Source: Glandiceps talaboti (Eukaryota; Hemichordata; Enteropneusta; Spengelidae). From it: DNA of 64,000 nt. The stretch is taken from NCBI RefSeq assembly GCF_964340395.1, contig NC_135564.1, forward strand, positions 10,565,391 to 10,629,390. The letters run 5' to 3'. Shown one piece after another: positions 33,301 through 44,303 of the stretch (position 1 is the first letter of the stretch; each line of letters starts with the position of its first letter). The notes below the pieces were generated by a model that was not told the origin of the DNA, made no database searches, and saw only the letters and a program-made list of their open reading frames with translations. The translations under genes and the position numbers were made by a program.

Positions 33301-34440
33301 ATGTGTATTGGTTAAATTTGTAATGCGCATATCACATGGTAGTTCTATCATGTAGAGATGGTAAATCATCCAATAGTGAAATCCTAATTACAATGTTATC
33401 CATATGATGTAGAATCCTTATCATTTCAAAATTCCATTTATTGTGTATGGAAATGACTGACGTCAATGGTTTGTGTTTCATTTCAGTTTGAAATAGCATA
33501 CATCACAAAAGATGGACCCGTTATAGAGGAACCTATATCAGCAGATGCAAACTGGGAAATAGCACATTATGTCAAGTAAGTTGATCTTGAAAGAATTAAT
33601 TAGTCTTTCCTTTCTTCTTCTTAGTGATTTTTCTTCTACATTTGCAGATGTGATAATGATATGTGAACATGGTGAAATCTTGTCAGAGTTTCTAAGAAAC
33701 CTATAGAGTTTAGTTTTGTTGAGACCATTTAGTTTGTTGTTTTGATTTTGAATATAATTGATACACGTATTGCATGTTTTGTAGTGTTAACATTAACGGA
33801 CAATCACACAATGTCACACAAGGTCATAAGCGAATCTCGTTCATGGGGGGGGGGGGTAGGGTCTGGCATCAATGTGATTGCTGAATTTCATTTTCGCACT
33901 TCTAACCAAATTTCTAAAACTTGCACGCTTTCAATGATAACAGATTCTGTCTTTACGACTTAGATGTTTAAGTTGATAAAAATTTATTTCTAATGTGACA
34001 TGCAGTGCGAGGTTTATGGCCGTATTTTGATGTGTTTACCATCGTCTCAGTAAACAGGTTCATAAGGTTGGAAATTCATGTTTACCATATGTTTTTACAT
34101 TGCATTGATTGTAGTGATGTGACTGCTACATTTTGCATTATGGTTTACATCATATGTAAACATGTAATGTCGCACTTGCGAAAGTTTGTGTAGGGGCACG
34201 GGGAGGGGGAGGGGGATTTGTCCTAAACGAACGATGTTTGCTTATTGAGTTTGTGAGACATTGTGCGATCATCCCTAAGTTGCTGTCAAGTTTTTAATAC
34301 TTTGAAGACCATGCTCTGGAACTTTGTACACAAAGATATGACCAGATCACAATCTTTGATTTTAATCTACACTGTAATTGTACTTGTTCACAAAGTATAC
34401 AGTATGGTTAAATCATCTAGCATCTCTGAACAAAATGGTG

Positions 34441-34479
<39 letters not shown>

Positions 34480-34615
34480 ACATACTAACGTACAATCTAT
34501 AGATTGGTTTTATTGATATAGACCAGTTCTTTATATTGAAGGCCTTCTATTTCCACAACCTGTAGGATCTTCCTAAATATTGCGTGTTTTTTTTCTTTGC
34601 AGGGGTTACGAGTAA
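27399..34615 (+). CDS. PSMB4: proteasome subunit beta type-4 (20S beta7), complete
   Basis: Seven coding exons: 27399-27520, 28691-28897, 30401-30547, 31328-31409, 31950-32066, 33487-33575 and 34603-34615. Splice sites and phases all agree; total 777 nt, 258 aa, against about 264 aa in human. Family hallmarks: a propeptide with [17 protein letters not shown], then [98 protein letters not shown] and [15 protein letters not shown]. Known role: non-catalytic beta7 subunit of the 20S core, processed from a precursor and important for joining two half-proteasomes. The ATG at 27399 has good context (TCATGGCG). The final coding exon adds only KGYE and stop. Polyadenylation hexamers AATAAA occur at 35140-35145 and 35207-35212. 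Confidence 0.96.
27521..28690. other. PSMB4 intron 1
   Basis: 1.17-kb AT-rich intron between the propeptide exon and the exon starting at DPMTTGTSV. No gene or clear repeat was recognised. Confidence 0.7.
29511..29645. mobile_element. small palindromic element, family B copy 2
   Basis: Left TTCCCCAATATTTTTCTTCA and right TGAAGAAAATTATTGGAGA are near complements. The core GTGACCTAAAGGGCG and TTGTCACTACGAGTTG corresponds to the minus strand of 20425-20556. It lies in PSMB4 intron 2. Confidence 0.7.
30051..30188. mobile_element. 138-bp near-perfect hairpin element
   Basis: CAATAATGTACGTCCTCCCA at the left is the near complement of TGGGAGGGCGTACATTATTG at the right. The inner arms repeat CCATAATGG, AGCAAACTTTG and CCATAATGGGC. 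The arms nearly meet at GGCTGTCGCCTCGCC, so the element is almost all stem. It has no coding capacity. Confidence 0.8.
31655..31705. repeat. (GAT/GAC)n trinucleotide repeat
   Basis: Imperfect GAT array, with a few GAC units, in PSMB4 intron 4. It is preceded by a G-rich (GGTG)n stretch at 31570-31627 and followed at 31850-31875 by a G run and more GAT. Confidence 0.8.
32222..32495 (+). mobile_element. tRNA-derived SINE with a conserved central domain
   Basis: The head resembles a tRNA with class II features. GTGGCCGAGCGATTAGC matches a box A, and GTTTGAACCC at about 32279-32288 matches box B, at suitable spacing. The body contains GGTTTTCCCCGGGTACTCCA, then GTTTCCTCCTGCC (about 32378-32409). 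This is close to a conserved domain I recall from widely distributed animal SINEs (Nin-type); that name is from memory. The tail is AT-rich, ending TTATTATTGATT. It sits in PSMB4 intron 5 and abuts the fold-back element that follows. Confidence 0.8.
32498..32827. mobile_element. fold-back MITE, family D copy 1, TTAA-flanked
   Basis: The left arm AGTGGCCATATGGATGAGGA, then TTGGAGGTAGTTATTTTGGA, TTTTTAATTTATAAAACA is mirrored on the right as TGTTTTATAAATTAAAAATC, CAAAATAACTACCTCCAATC and CTCATCC...GACCACT. TTAA lies at both outer edges. The arms span about 80 bp with few mismatches. A second copy is at 43637-43983. Confidence 0.85.
32840..33190 (+). pseudogene. decayed GIY-YIG endonuclease fragment of a Penelope-like retroelement
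   Basis: The frame 32886-33086 reads [20 protein letters not shown], then RLKEHEHYC and [12 protein letters not shown]. This is the pattern of the GIY-YIG nuclease at the C-terminus of many Penelope-like elements: GVIY, a cysteine pair, YIGES/T, LKEH, AxH...H. Homology continues to about 33190 (VIDRE, NWYK, ETVYIKS) but only across frameshifts and stop codons. No reverse transcriptase part was seen. It is a dead fragment in PSMB4 intron 5, in the sense orientation. Confidence 0.8.
33576..34602. other. last PSMB4 intron
   Basis: 1.03-kb intron before the 13-nt terminal coding segment. It contains a (TTGA)n tract at 34446-34478 and G runs at 33845 and 34200. No coding sequence belongs here. 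Confidence 0.75.
34603..34615 (+). CDS. PSMB4: PSMB4 terminal coding segment (13 nt)
   Basis: After the polypyrimidine tract TTTTTTTTCTTTGCAG, the sequence G GGT TAC GAG TAA completes the AA left by the previous exon to give K-G-Y-E-stop. The vertebrate protein ends in a similar short G-F-E. Without this exon the frame would stop inside the 33575 donor, so it was assigned on phase and C-terminal similarity. Confidence 0.85.
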
Positions 34616-35358
34616 ACTGTTTCTTAAACATCACACATGCACACACACACACACACACACACACGAAGACTTCATACCAAGGAAATATTTTTACCAACTA
34701 TTTCTTTATTTAAACAGTCACACAATGTTGGAAAATATACATGTGCTTTCCTATATTAAGAATCAGTTACGTGTGTAGCACAGAATAGAATATGGTACAA
34801 AAATACCAACTTGCTTTCAATTTGCTTTTGAAAAAAATAAGGAATTCACCATTGAGTGAAGTATGCCCTCTAGTGACATTGACGTCGCTGCATTAGTCTT
34901 TGTGATTCTTAGCAAAAAAGTTAGCTCATTATGTGATACAGTATACAACAAATATTTGACTTTATATATTTCATAGAAACAATATGTTCTGCAAATGTTT
35001 GAATGAATCAAACATCTGAAATTGAACTTTGAAGTTTGTCCCCAGTAAGTACCAGGTCGTCTAGAAAATTTGTGGGTTTTTTTCATTGAAATAGAAACTG
35101 TGTATTACAACATTGAGGTTCGTATACTTTTGCACACGTAATAAATAAGGCATATACATGTTTAGAGAAAGTGAAGCCATGTGATCACACACATTTCCTT
35201 TTGTCTAATAAAATATTTAAAAGTGAGCTATTTTTTGTCATGGTCTTTCTTTGAAGTCGTTGATGCAGATTTCCTAAACACCTGCCATGGCTTATCTGCA
35301 GTCATTGTGTTAGCAGTGCTGTTAATGGGATACATTATCAATATGAACAGTAAACTTG

Positions 35359-35360
35359 GT

Positions 35361-35427
<67 letters not shown>
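35359..35427. repeat. (TA)n microsatellite, left of the ribozyme motif
   Basis: About 34 TA units ending 38 bases before the hammerhead fold begins. Confidence 0.95.
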
Positions 35428-35430
<3 letters not shown>

Positions 35431-35465
35431 TCTTTCACACCTTACACATATAAATACAGTAACAC

Positions 35466-35530
35466 GAGTAGCTGACAGTTGTCTGATGAACGCATTGAGC
35501 GTGAAACTCGGAGTTACAACTTAGCACCTC
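35466..35530 (+). ncRNA. hammerhead ribozyme motif (type I)
   Basis: The invariant core is complete: CTGATGA at 35483-35489, GAAA at 35503-35506 and cleavage-site U at 35515. Helix I: AGTTGT (35477-35482) pairs with ACAACT (35516-35521), extended across an internal loop by GCT/AGC (35471-35473 with 35523-35525) and GAG/CTC (35466-35468 with 35528-35530). Helix II: ACGC (35490-35493) with GCGT (35499-35502), loop ATTGA. Helix III: ACTC (35506-35509) with GAGT (35511-35514), closed by one G. Predicted self-cleavage is after 35515. Very short helix III with open helix I is the form known from Penelope-like and other retroelements, where the ribozyme is thought to work as a dimer. Cleavage activity is inferred. 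Confidence 0.85.
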
Positions 35531-35552
35531 AAGTTCCAACCAACTCACTTTG

Positions 35553-35734
<182 letters not shown>

Positions 35735-35854
35735 ATACTAGTATAAGTCACCACCCGACATTATATCTATGTATTATGACATAGAACAAAACACTACCAG
35801 CTGTAATAAATGGTAAAATGCGTGAAGAAAGGTCTAAAAATCATGCGCACCAAA

Positions 35855-35971
35855 AGTGTCTGTATGTCTGTATGTCTGTATGTATGTATGCACCAAAAGT
35901 GTCTGTATGTCTGTATGTCTGTATGTATGTATGTATGTATGTATGTATGTATGTATGTATGTATGTATGTA
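35855..35971. repeat. (TGTC)n/(TATG)n microsatellite
   Basis: The phrase CACCAAAAGTGTCTGTATGT occurs twice (about 35848 and 35891), each followed by CTGTATGT words. The second copy runs into a pure TATG tract. Confidence 0.9.
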
Positions 35972-36587
35972 TGTGTGCTTATATATATGTGCACATACAT
36001 GTATGTATTTTATAAGGATACATATAAATGCACCTAAGTGTTACTTTCTGGTGTATTTCTGTAAATAAAAAAAAGAGGTTGAGAAACTTCCTCTCCTCTA
36101 TCAAAGGAAAAATCCATCCTAGCGATGCACAACAACTTATGCATTATGTTTGGGTTTAAAAGTACAATGGTGATGTCATTAAATACTACATATGAAAATT
36201 GTGAGGTGATATATACAATGGTTTGCAAGAAACATCAAAAACTTTTCCATAAATTCTATTTGTAAAATAGGCAATAAATCTCAGTGTGTTCAACAGAGTC
36301 CTTGATAAATTTATAACATCAATTGTTGATACCCATATTATTTCATGGGTCATCAGTGAATAACTCTATATCGTACATATACTTTTCAGATTTTTTACAA
36401 TATTCAAAAACTTACAGCAAAAATGACAACAAAAATATGTACATATTCTAAATAAGATTAGAGAAAATATTTACATGACCTTATTAATATTACAATGACT
36501 GTAAAAGCTAACAAAATAACAAAGTACACAAACATATATCTTGAAAAATATTATTCAATCTTTTGACCTTAAAGTGACCTTTTTATT

Positions 36588-36760
36588 GCTATGTTTCTCA
36601 TGGCCTGTCTGACCCTATAGTTATAGAATAAAAATAAAATAATGCCCTCAATGGTCAGATAAGGAAATATCACCTCACTGATGGTAAGGTGTCGACACCA
36701 CGGTGGTGTTTCTGGCTGAATATCCTTGTTTATTTGGGCCTTCGATAAATCAAAGGGTTT
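36588..36760. repeat. dispersed repeat E, copy 1
   Basis: CTATGTTTCTCATGGCC, GTCTGACCCTATA and AATAAAATAAT match 45914-46060 (CTATGTTTCTCTCATGACC, GTCTGAACCTATA, AATAATAAAATAAT) in the same order and orientation. The family is unknown. Confidence 0.65.
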
Positions 36761-36829
36761 GTAGTATCCCTCTGATTTTAACTCTCATTTTCAAGGTAGC
36801 CACAAAGTAATACTCACACTTATCAGTAG

Positions 36830-36915
36830 CTGCAGATTAGGTATTACGATAACCACAAATAATCCCATAGTCCTTTGCATCTGAGCATGCTCAGTCAGGA
36901 TTGCAAATTCCCTAT
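36830..36915. repeat. dispersed repeat C, copy 2
   Basis: Inverted relative to 21258-21345, with about 75 well-matched bases centred on TGAGCATGCTCA. It contains AATCCCATAGTCCTTTGCAT. Confidence 0.8.
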
Positions 36916-36959
36916 TGAAACTCCTTTCCACCTCTATTTATCTCACAATGACCCACTGT

Positions 36960-37130
36960 TGCCTTAAGAGTCATGAATATTCAGTGTGCATCTAATGCAT
37001 ATGTAGGTCTGCTAAGTACCATGATGCAGCGGTGGATGGACCAGTGTGGTGAGAACAGTGGAGGTGAAATATAGTTTCAATTTGATGTTTTGTGTAAAAT
37101 TTACGTAATGTGAAATTACTCTCGAACTCT
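36960..37130. repeat. dispersed repeat F, copy 1
   Basis: AAGAGTCATGAATATTCAGT, GTGCATCTAAT, ATGATGCA, GGTGAAATA and GTTTCAATTTG recur in the same order at 58330-58530. The 5' part recurs at 52515-52560. The 3' part recurs at 53095-53215 and 6150-6240, with CTTGGCAA or CTCGGCAATCATGC, ATGTGATG and AAATCATGAAATGA. Confidence 0.8.
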
Positions 37131-37420
37131 AGAATTTCTTAGAGTGGCATTCCCCTTTAGAGTTGCAATGTCTGTCCTGAAACCCCAATTTGATTAAAAT
37201 AGATGTAGAAAACACACATGTATAATATACACTAAGTATGATATACACTATTTAGAAGCAAAGACAATTCAACACATTGTGAGAAAAGGTGATTAAAGTA
37301 TGTACAAAGGCGCTTTGAAATCAAGACTGTGATCATGTCTTTCAATTTATTAGTAAAAAAATAACTATGTCACGACATTTTTAGCACAACTGAACTTAGG
37401 TGCTATAGTGATCGCTGGCA

Positions 37421-37422
<2 letters not shown>

Positions 37423-37461
<39 letters not shown>

Positions 37462-37469
37462 GTGTGTGG

Positions 37470-37544
<75 letters not shown>
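37423..37544. repeat. (TCTG)n then (TG)n microsatellite
   Basis: About nine TCTG units pass into about 38 TG units. It is preceded by TTTTAGCACAACTGAACTTA and GGTGCTATAGTGATCG, which look like the end of a dispersed element, and followed by the degenerate array at 37550-37960. Confidence 0.9.
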
Positions 37545-37546
<2 letters not shown>

Positions 37547-37549
37547 CAA

Positions 37550-37960
37550 CTTAAAGTCAAAAAACACTGAACCGATTGCCATGATATTTGGTGGGTCCAT
37601 TACCTTGGGTGTCTAGTTGGGAAATTGTTCAAATCAAAATGATCTTACCACCGGTTTGTGATTTGGGTCAAAAAATGTGATTTTTGGTCAAAAACCTTAA
37701 ACTCAAAAACTACTGTGCAGATTGGGCTGAAATTTGGGTGAAACATTCTTCAGTGTGTTTTTACTAAGAATTGTTCATGATATGATGGTCCTACTGAGCA
37801 GATTGGGCTGAAATTTAATGGGAATGCATCTAGGGATGTAATATTAAGCATACAATGATTCCATGAGTGATATGCAAATTAGGTGTAAAAATGTTCATTT
37901 TTGGTCAAAAACTTATATCTCAAAAAGTACTTCGTCAATGAGTCTGAAACTTGGCGAGAT
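37550..37960. repeat. degenerate tandem array of about 100-bp units
   Basis: A phrase of the type CTCAAAAACTACTG, CAGATTGGGCTGAAATTTGG recurs, diverged, at about 37555, 37705, 37795 and 37918. The units have no continuous open frame. Confidence 0.65.
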
Positions 37961-38868
37961 GCAATCTGATTAAAATCCGATGTAGATTTCGGCTAATCGT
38001 TCATTGCTATTTTACCTTCGTTATTTTGCCTGAATTGAACTTCGTGGTACATGTTTACGTTTTTGAGTCGATCAGGATAAAAACGTACAATAATTTTGCA
38101 TACTTTGGTTGTCAAGTTTAGTGATATTTAATGTTATCTACCGGTTTATAATTTAAGTACCTTTTCGTATAAAAGTAGTATAAAAATAATAATATGTAAA
38201 CCTTTTTGTTTCATTCCGCCCTCCTCTTTAGAAAGGGTATGGCCGATGAGGGCGCACCAACATGGCGTCTTACAAACCATTTACGAATGTGAATTAAATT
38301 TTTACATCTAACAGAACATGTCACATCAAACTGTGAAAGACCGTACATGTATTCCCTTGTAATTATGTATTCTCGGTTCGTCATTTAGATACTCTTGTTA
38401 CTCAGCAGTGGTCTACATTTTGATGATATTTCCTAGAAAAATTATGGTCGGGATGATAAAGAGCACGTATATACACACTGTTATATTTTTTTGCAATTAC
38501 AAAATATCAAACAATGCTTAGAACAAATTTTATGTACATTGCTACCCACTAGTATAACTTTTCAGTCAAATTTTTCATGTCATGGATTAACAGTACAACC
38601 GATTTGCAGTTCTAAATAGAAACCTTGAAAAGAAAGGAACAACTTACATTATGTGTTATATATCATACAAAACTATAAAGTTATTTTTTGCCATTTCAAC
38701 AATACTTTTTTTTTCAAGATTAGTCTGGTGCCCTTTAGAATTCTCTGAATTAAGTTGGTTTGAAAAAGTTGATTCCAGCTTGACCAACTGTAAATGTACA
38801 ACGTGGATCGGAGTGATGACCATGGACTGGTGTACTTGATGTGATCGTAGATGGCGCTATGCAGTTTT

Positions 38869-41800
38869 TCAGTATGTCACGTGAGTGACGAAGGGACTAG
38901 AAGGAATGTTCATGTCAGCCCATTTAACCGTGATAATGTAATAACCAGGGAGTGTTACTTCATACACAACTTCATACATGTCATCTCCTGTGTACACCAC
39001 CGCAGTTTCCATAACGCTGTTTGACTGAGGTCCAACCACGCCGACAGTCAGGGAACCATTCCCTGCGTTTTCAGTTTTAACCTGTTGATGAACAGATGGG
39101 GAAATACTTGAAAACTCACTACAACGTTATATACAAACACTGATGGACTTACAGCAAGATAAAATGTGCAGAAGTCACAAGGTGTTGTATTTATTTTTAG
39201 TGCGTTTAATGTTTAGTTCGCAATGTAAACAATTATTGGACTTCACACCAAACTCGATGGATGGATGGATGGGTGGGTGGGTGGGTGGATGGGTGGGTGG
39301 GTGGTTGGTTGGTTGATGGATGGATGGATGGATGGATGGATGGATGGATGGATAGGTGGATGGATAGGTGGATGGCTTGTTTGGATGGGTGGGTGGGTGG
39401 GTGGGTCGGTTGGTGGGTGGGCGGGTGGATGGATGAATGGATGGATGTATGATACTTCTTGAACAAAATAACTAGAATTAAAAGTTATTTTGAAGAATAC
39501 AAGTACTGCTATACAGCTACTATCAGTTGTACAACATTTGGGACTTGAATACAGACCGAGGTTTTGACAGTATAGAACACTTTCGATGAAAGCAAAGACC
39601 ACATCATCAATAATTACATGAACATCAAGAAAGACAGACAGACAGACAGACATACAGACAGACAGACAGACAGACACAGACAGACAGACAAACAGACCGT
39701 CTCAGCTGGACTTGTTTGCTTTGTTCCCGAAACCTTCGATGCGGTTTTCCCTTGGGTATCATAAATTATGTAAAACTGTCATGATTTTCATTCAGACTGT
39801 GTTGAACACAAAATCTCCGACCACGCTGGTCTGTTATCATATATAATTGTGAATATGTGCTGCTCAGAATCAAATCTGACTGAAATCCGATCGGCATTTT
39901 TTCGCCATTACCTTAGTTTTCTTGCTTTAATTGTTATTTGTATCACATGTTCACTTTTTTGTCTTGGTAAGGGAAGCTACCAAGACCAACACTTATCAAA
40001 CAAATGACAATGCAGGCAAAAGAAGGACACCGGAGTTTAATCAGATTGTTCAATATCAAAATCTTCACCTCTTTGTCTTTTCTATGTACTTTATACAAGA
40101 CTAATATCTTACCTGGAAATTGTTCTTAGCTCCGACATATCCAAATTTCAGCCCAGCTCCATAAGCTTTGCACTGCGATGATTTTGGGACTTTAGCATTG
40201 AGTGCCAACTCCTGGGCGTCTGACAAACTCAGTTGACGACTGCTGCCATCACTTTCATCCATTGGGATTGATGATGAGAAACTACTGTCGGCATGCAGGG
40301 AAGCAAACAGTTCCGTCCATTCGTCATATCTGTTTTCAAAACCTCTTTCGGTTAAGAAGCGGTCAATGAATTCAGCACTTTCCTGTATTGTGTGAGATTG
40401 CGTCTCGGAGTTTCTTGAGAAAGTGTCTTGTCTCCGGCTAGTATCAATTTGTATATCCAAGGCAAGTACGCCCTCTGCGATATGACTGTTTAAATTTCTC
40501 AGACTATCATTAAATGAAAAGTCGGTCTGTTTATGTTCAGACTGTCCTGGTGATTTAAGGCTAGGTGTATCTGAAAGAACACTGCTGTTAGGACTTCTAA
40601 CCCCTTCTGTCCCACTCCTTAACCCGCCATCATAAATGTCCTGCTTTTCATTACTATGGTTCACACTTCCGGCTTCAAGTTCAAACATCCTTGCTATGTA
40701 GGCCAATGTCATATTTTCACCACTTCCTGATTTATCTAAAAATCCCTCTAAACCGCCGAACTTCGGACTAGTTTCTGCTTTATCTTGTTTAGCCTTGCTA
40801 TTATTATTGTTGCCATTGGCAACTTGTCCACTTTCATCAGAAAAGCCACTGTCAAACGTCGATTGTCTTTTCGGTTTTTGTCGACTTGCTTTTTTGGCGC
40901 CTTTACCCGAATTCTGTCCTTGTTGGACTCGCGATCCTTCCTTAGGAGATCCATTTGTTAGCGGTCTTTCATTATCCATGTCTGTTTGCAAACAAACAGT
41001 TGCCTTGGTGACGAATCTGTTACTTCTTCGGCTCATCCAACCGGTTATGTCTTTGATTTCTTGTGCGTTACATTGAGTTGCTACATCAACTTTCACTTTG
41101 CGGGACACCCCAGTTCTTGACTTTGCAACTTGGTTTGGTACATGTCCTGGCCTTTGTGGTGTCGGTCTGATGATTTTTTCTAACGACGGTGTTCTGACTA
41201 AGGTGACTATCTGATCACTTTGATAGCCAGAGTCTACTTCTTGGTGAGTGTCTTCAAGTCGACTTGGTTTTGAGTATTTCACCGCTGTATCTTTAGAGTG
41301 ACTTGGACCCTCCTTTTTCACGTCTGACTCTTCTGAACTTGATCTTGTAGAATTGTTGTTTATGCCATTGACAAAGTCAATTTCATCTTTGGGCACATTG
41401 TCAATAGGATATCGTTGGATGTCTGTCGATTCCTTGTTTATTTTGGACTCACTTTCTTGTTTATTACACACACATGGACAGAAGATATCAGGTTTCATCC
41501 TTCTGAAGTCTGTCTTTGAGGCTCCCGGGAAAAACTTTGCACGTGGACTGTCCATAGAATGCTGTGTGACTAACTCCTGGCTCGATTCTCGAATTGGCGT
41601 AAGAGGCATTGGCCATCCACGACGTTTTTCTGTTTCGTCTATACAGGGGTCTACAGATTCAACAATAGGATCTTGGTCAAACTGCGAGTTGGGTTCTGTT
41701 TTTTCGTGTAAATTCGTTGAAGTCAGTTCTGTCGACTCGGACTTTTCAAGCGATGGATCTTCATCATTATCAAAAATCTTTCCAAAGCTTTTCATTTTTG

Positions 41801-44255
41801 TTAGCGGTGATCTTGAGCCTTTTTCTGTAGGGCTTGGTGATTTTGATGAGTTACTGCTCAGTATCAAATTTTTAGGAACATGCTTTGGTTTATGTTCTTT
41901 AGTTCCATCACTGTCAACGTTTTCAGTCTTTCCATGAGCATGTATTTTGTACTCTGCTACTTTTTGCTGTAGAAGTTTGTCGGCTATCTCCTCGACAGAC
42001 GGTTCCCGAGATACGGCAATTTTATTTCCACGAAGAACTTCATCTTGGGAGGAAGGGTAGCGTTCCATTTTCCTACGAAGCAGAATGTTCGTAACGGGTT
42101 CGTCCTCGTCGTCTGTCAGAGAAAGCGGCACTTCATCATCAAAGCTGTTTTCGCTACAGCGAGGTAAGGGGTTTTCTGGAACAGCTATCTCATACTCGGA
42201 CATTTTCCGATGCAGAAGTTTATCTGCAGCTTCGTCCATCATTTCTTCCTTTGATAGACTTCGTTTCCCCTTAGACAAACGTTTCTTCCCACTCTCATTA
42301 CTCTGTTTCTCGGTGTCTCTTACGTTTAAAGTTGCGTTTTCTGCCAAACATTTTTCTACACTAGTAAGGATGGTTTTGGACATTTTATTGGCGTAAGAGT
42401 CAACAACTTTGGATGTAATGACTTGAACTTTGTTTTGTTTATTGTCTACAGATGTTGACGATGTTGAATGTTTGCATTGCTCCTTTAAGTCAACGCTCTC
42501 AACCGAATTACTTGAAAACGAGGTAATCCTATCGAGGCTACTACCCTGCGAACAACCTGTTATGATTCGACGTATTACTTTCCTACGAGTACGAACTGTT
42601 CCCTGTCGTTCAAAACTTGGCTTTCTACCCCCAACAGAATCGCTTCGCCACTTTGCAGAATATGTATACCGCCCTCTTGAGCTTACCGAATCGAAGCTAC
42701 TTGGTTGAGTCGAGCTATGGCCACGGTGGCTATCGGAGTCAGTGCTGTCACTCATCGCAACCTTGTGTTGCCTCAATAATGACTGTCGACGTGCCTTCGT
42801 TGGGTCTGTTATATGAATCGGTGGATGTTCATCTTCAAACGATACGGTCTTCTTTTCCCTCGGAGTCTGTTCCACTTGACTGGTTACATTTACTTGATAT
42901 GGGCTGTTCTGAATGTGGTCACCATCCCAAATAATACTTATTTCATGTAAACCCTCGTTGGAAGGGACGTAGCTAACATGAAACTGGCCATCTTTAATGC
43001 ACTGATAGTCGAGAAGTATTTTGTCCTTCAATAGTATCCTGCTCTGAGTTTCCCCCTCTGTCAAAGAATTCCCACGGAGACCCCCATTTCCTAAATTTTG
43101 ATTGACAATCTTCTGGCGGGATTTTTCTCCTTTTGGACCAACAATTTGTACGATCAAGGACGGTAGCTGATTACTTTTGGTCATGATGTTGAACTTAGCT
43201 CTCCTGCCAGGAATCGCGTTGTGCAAACCACTTCCTGCGGCTGTACACTTTTCTTTGTACCCGATTTTGCCATCCCCTACGACCACTGTTCGTTTATCTT
43301 GTTCTTCCTCCAGAGGCAGTTGGCTGGCATAGCGTAAGCAAGCTATGTAAGCTAGGAGTTTCTCTTCCTGTATCAACCTAGGATCGGCCATCACCTCGGG
43401 TGTCATCGGCTGAGTAAAAAATACACAGAATCAATCGTGAGGAAAAGCATACGTCAAGTTTATTACAGTAGAACGCTGACAGAATAATTTGTGGTTGTTC
43501 CCAGTATACCTATTAATATCACCATCGGAATCGGACCTTTCTCAAAACGAAACTATTTAAACAACTCTGGAAATTAAAATAAATTGTCAAGTCCAATATG
43601 TTTTCCTTTTAAATGAATTTTCAAGAGTTAGTTTTACAGTGGCCGTATGGTTGACAAATGAGTATTCATTTTGGCTTTTTAATTTATAAAACAACTGTAC
43701 TATAATGTGACAACAACATCGACAAAGTCTATGTTTGCATTGAATGAAAATTGCAAAAAGCTATTTAAAAAATGTGCAAACACGCTGTTATTGTACGTAT
43801 AATTATAAACATTTTACAACTTTTTACATGTAATTATTTGCAATTTATAGAGTTACAAACAAGTGTTCTCGGTATATGTTGTTTCACAGGCTTTTTCAAT
43901 TATAAAAATATAGTAATTTGTTTTTATAAATTAAAAGTTGATGTCCACTATAAAAATAACAATTCTTGTCCATACGGCCACTTTAATAGTTACAAATGTA
44001 AACAGTCCTGTTTTGCGTTTAAAAAAATTGAATAGACCGAGGTGGTATTATCTCCCTACGCCTCTGTTAGCTTATTTAGTTATCTAGTGTTGATAACACA
44101 TGCGCATCGCACTTACTTGGACATTATTTTGCGTATTATATTGTTATGAATCAAGAAGGAAATATAAAATATTTCATTATTTTTAGTTTTTAAACCCGCT
44201 ACATCCACTATGAATATATGCGCGTGTATGTAATCGTGTGTATGCGCGTGTGCGT

Positions 44256-44303
<48 letters not shown>

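Noticed and set aside
40795-42934. Plus-strand frames of 90-194 codons
   Set aside because: Shadows of the minus-strand filamin-like large exon, which has clear domains and splice borders.
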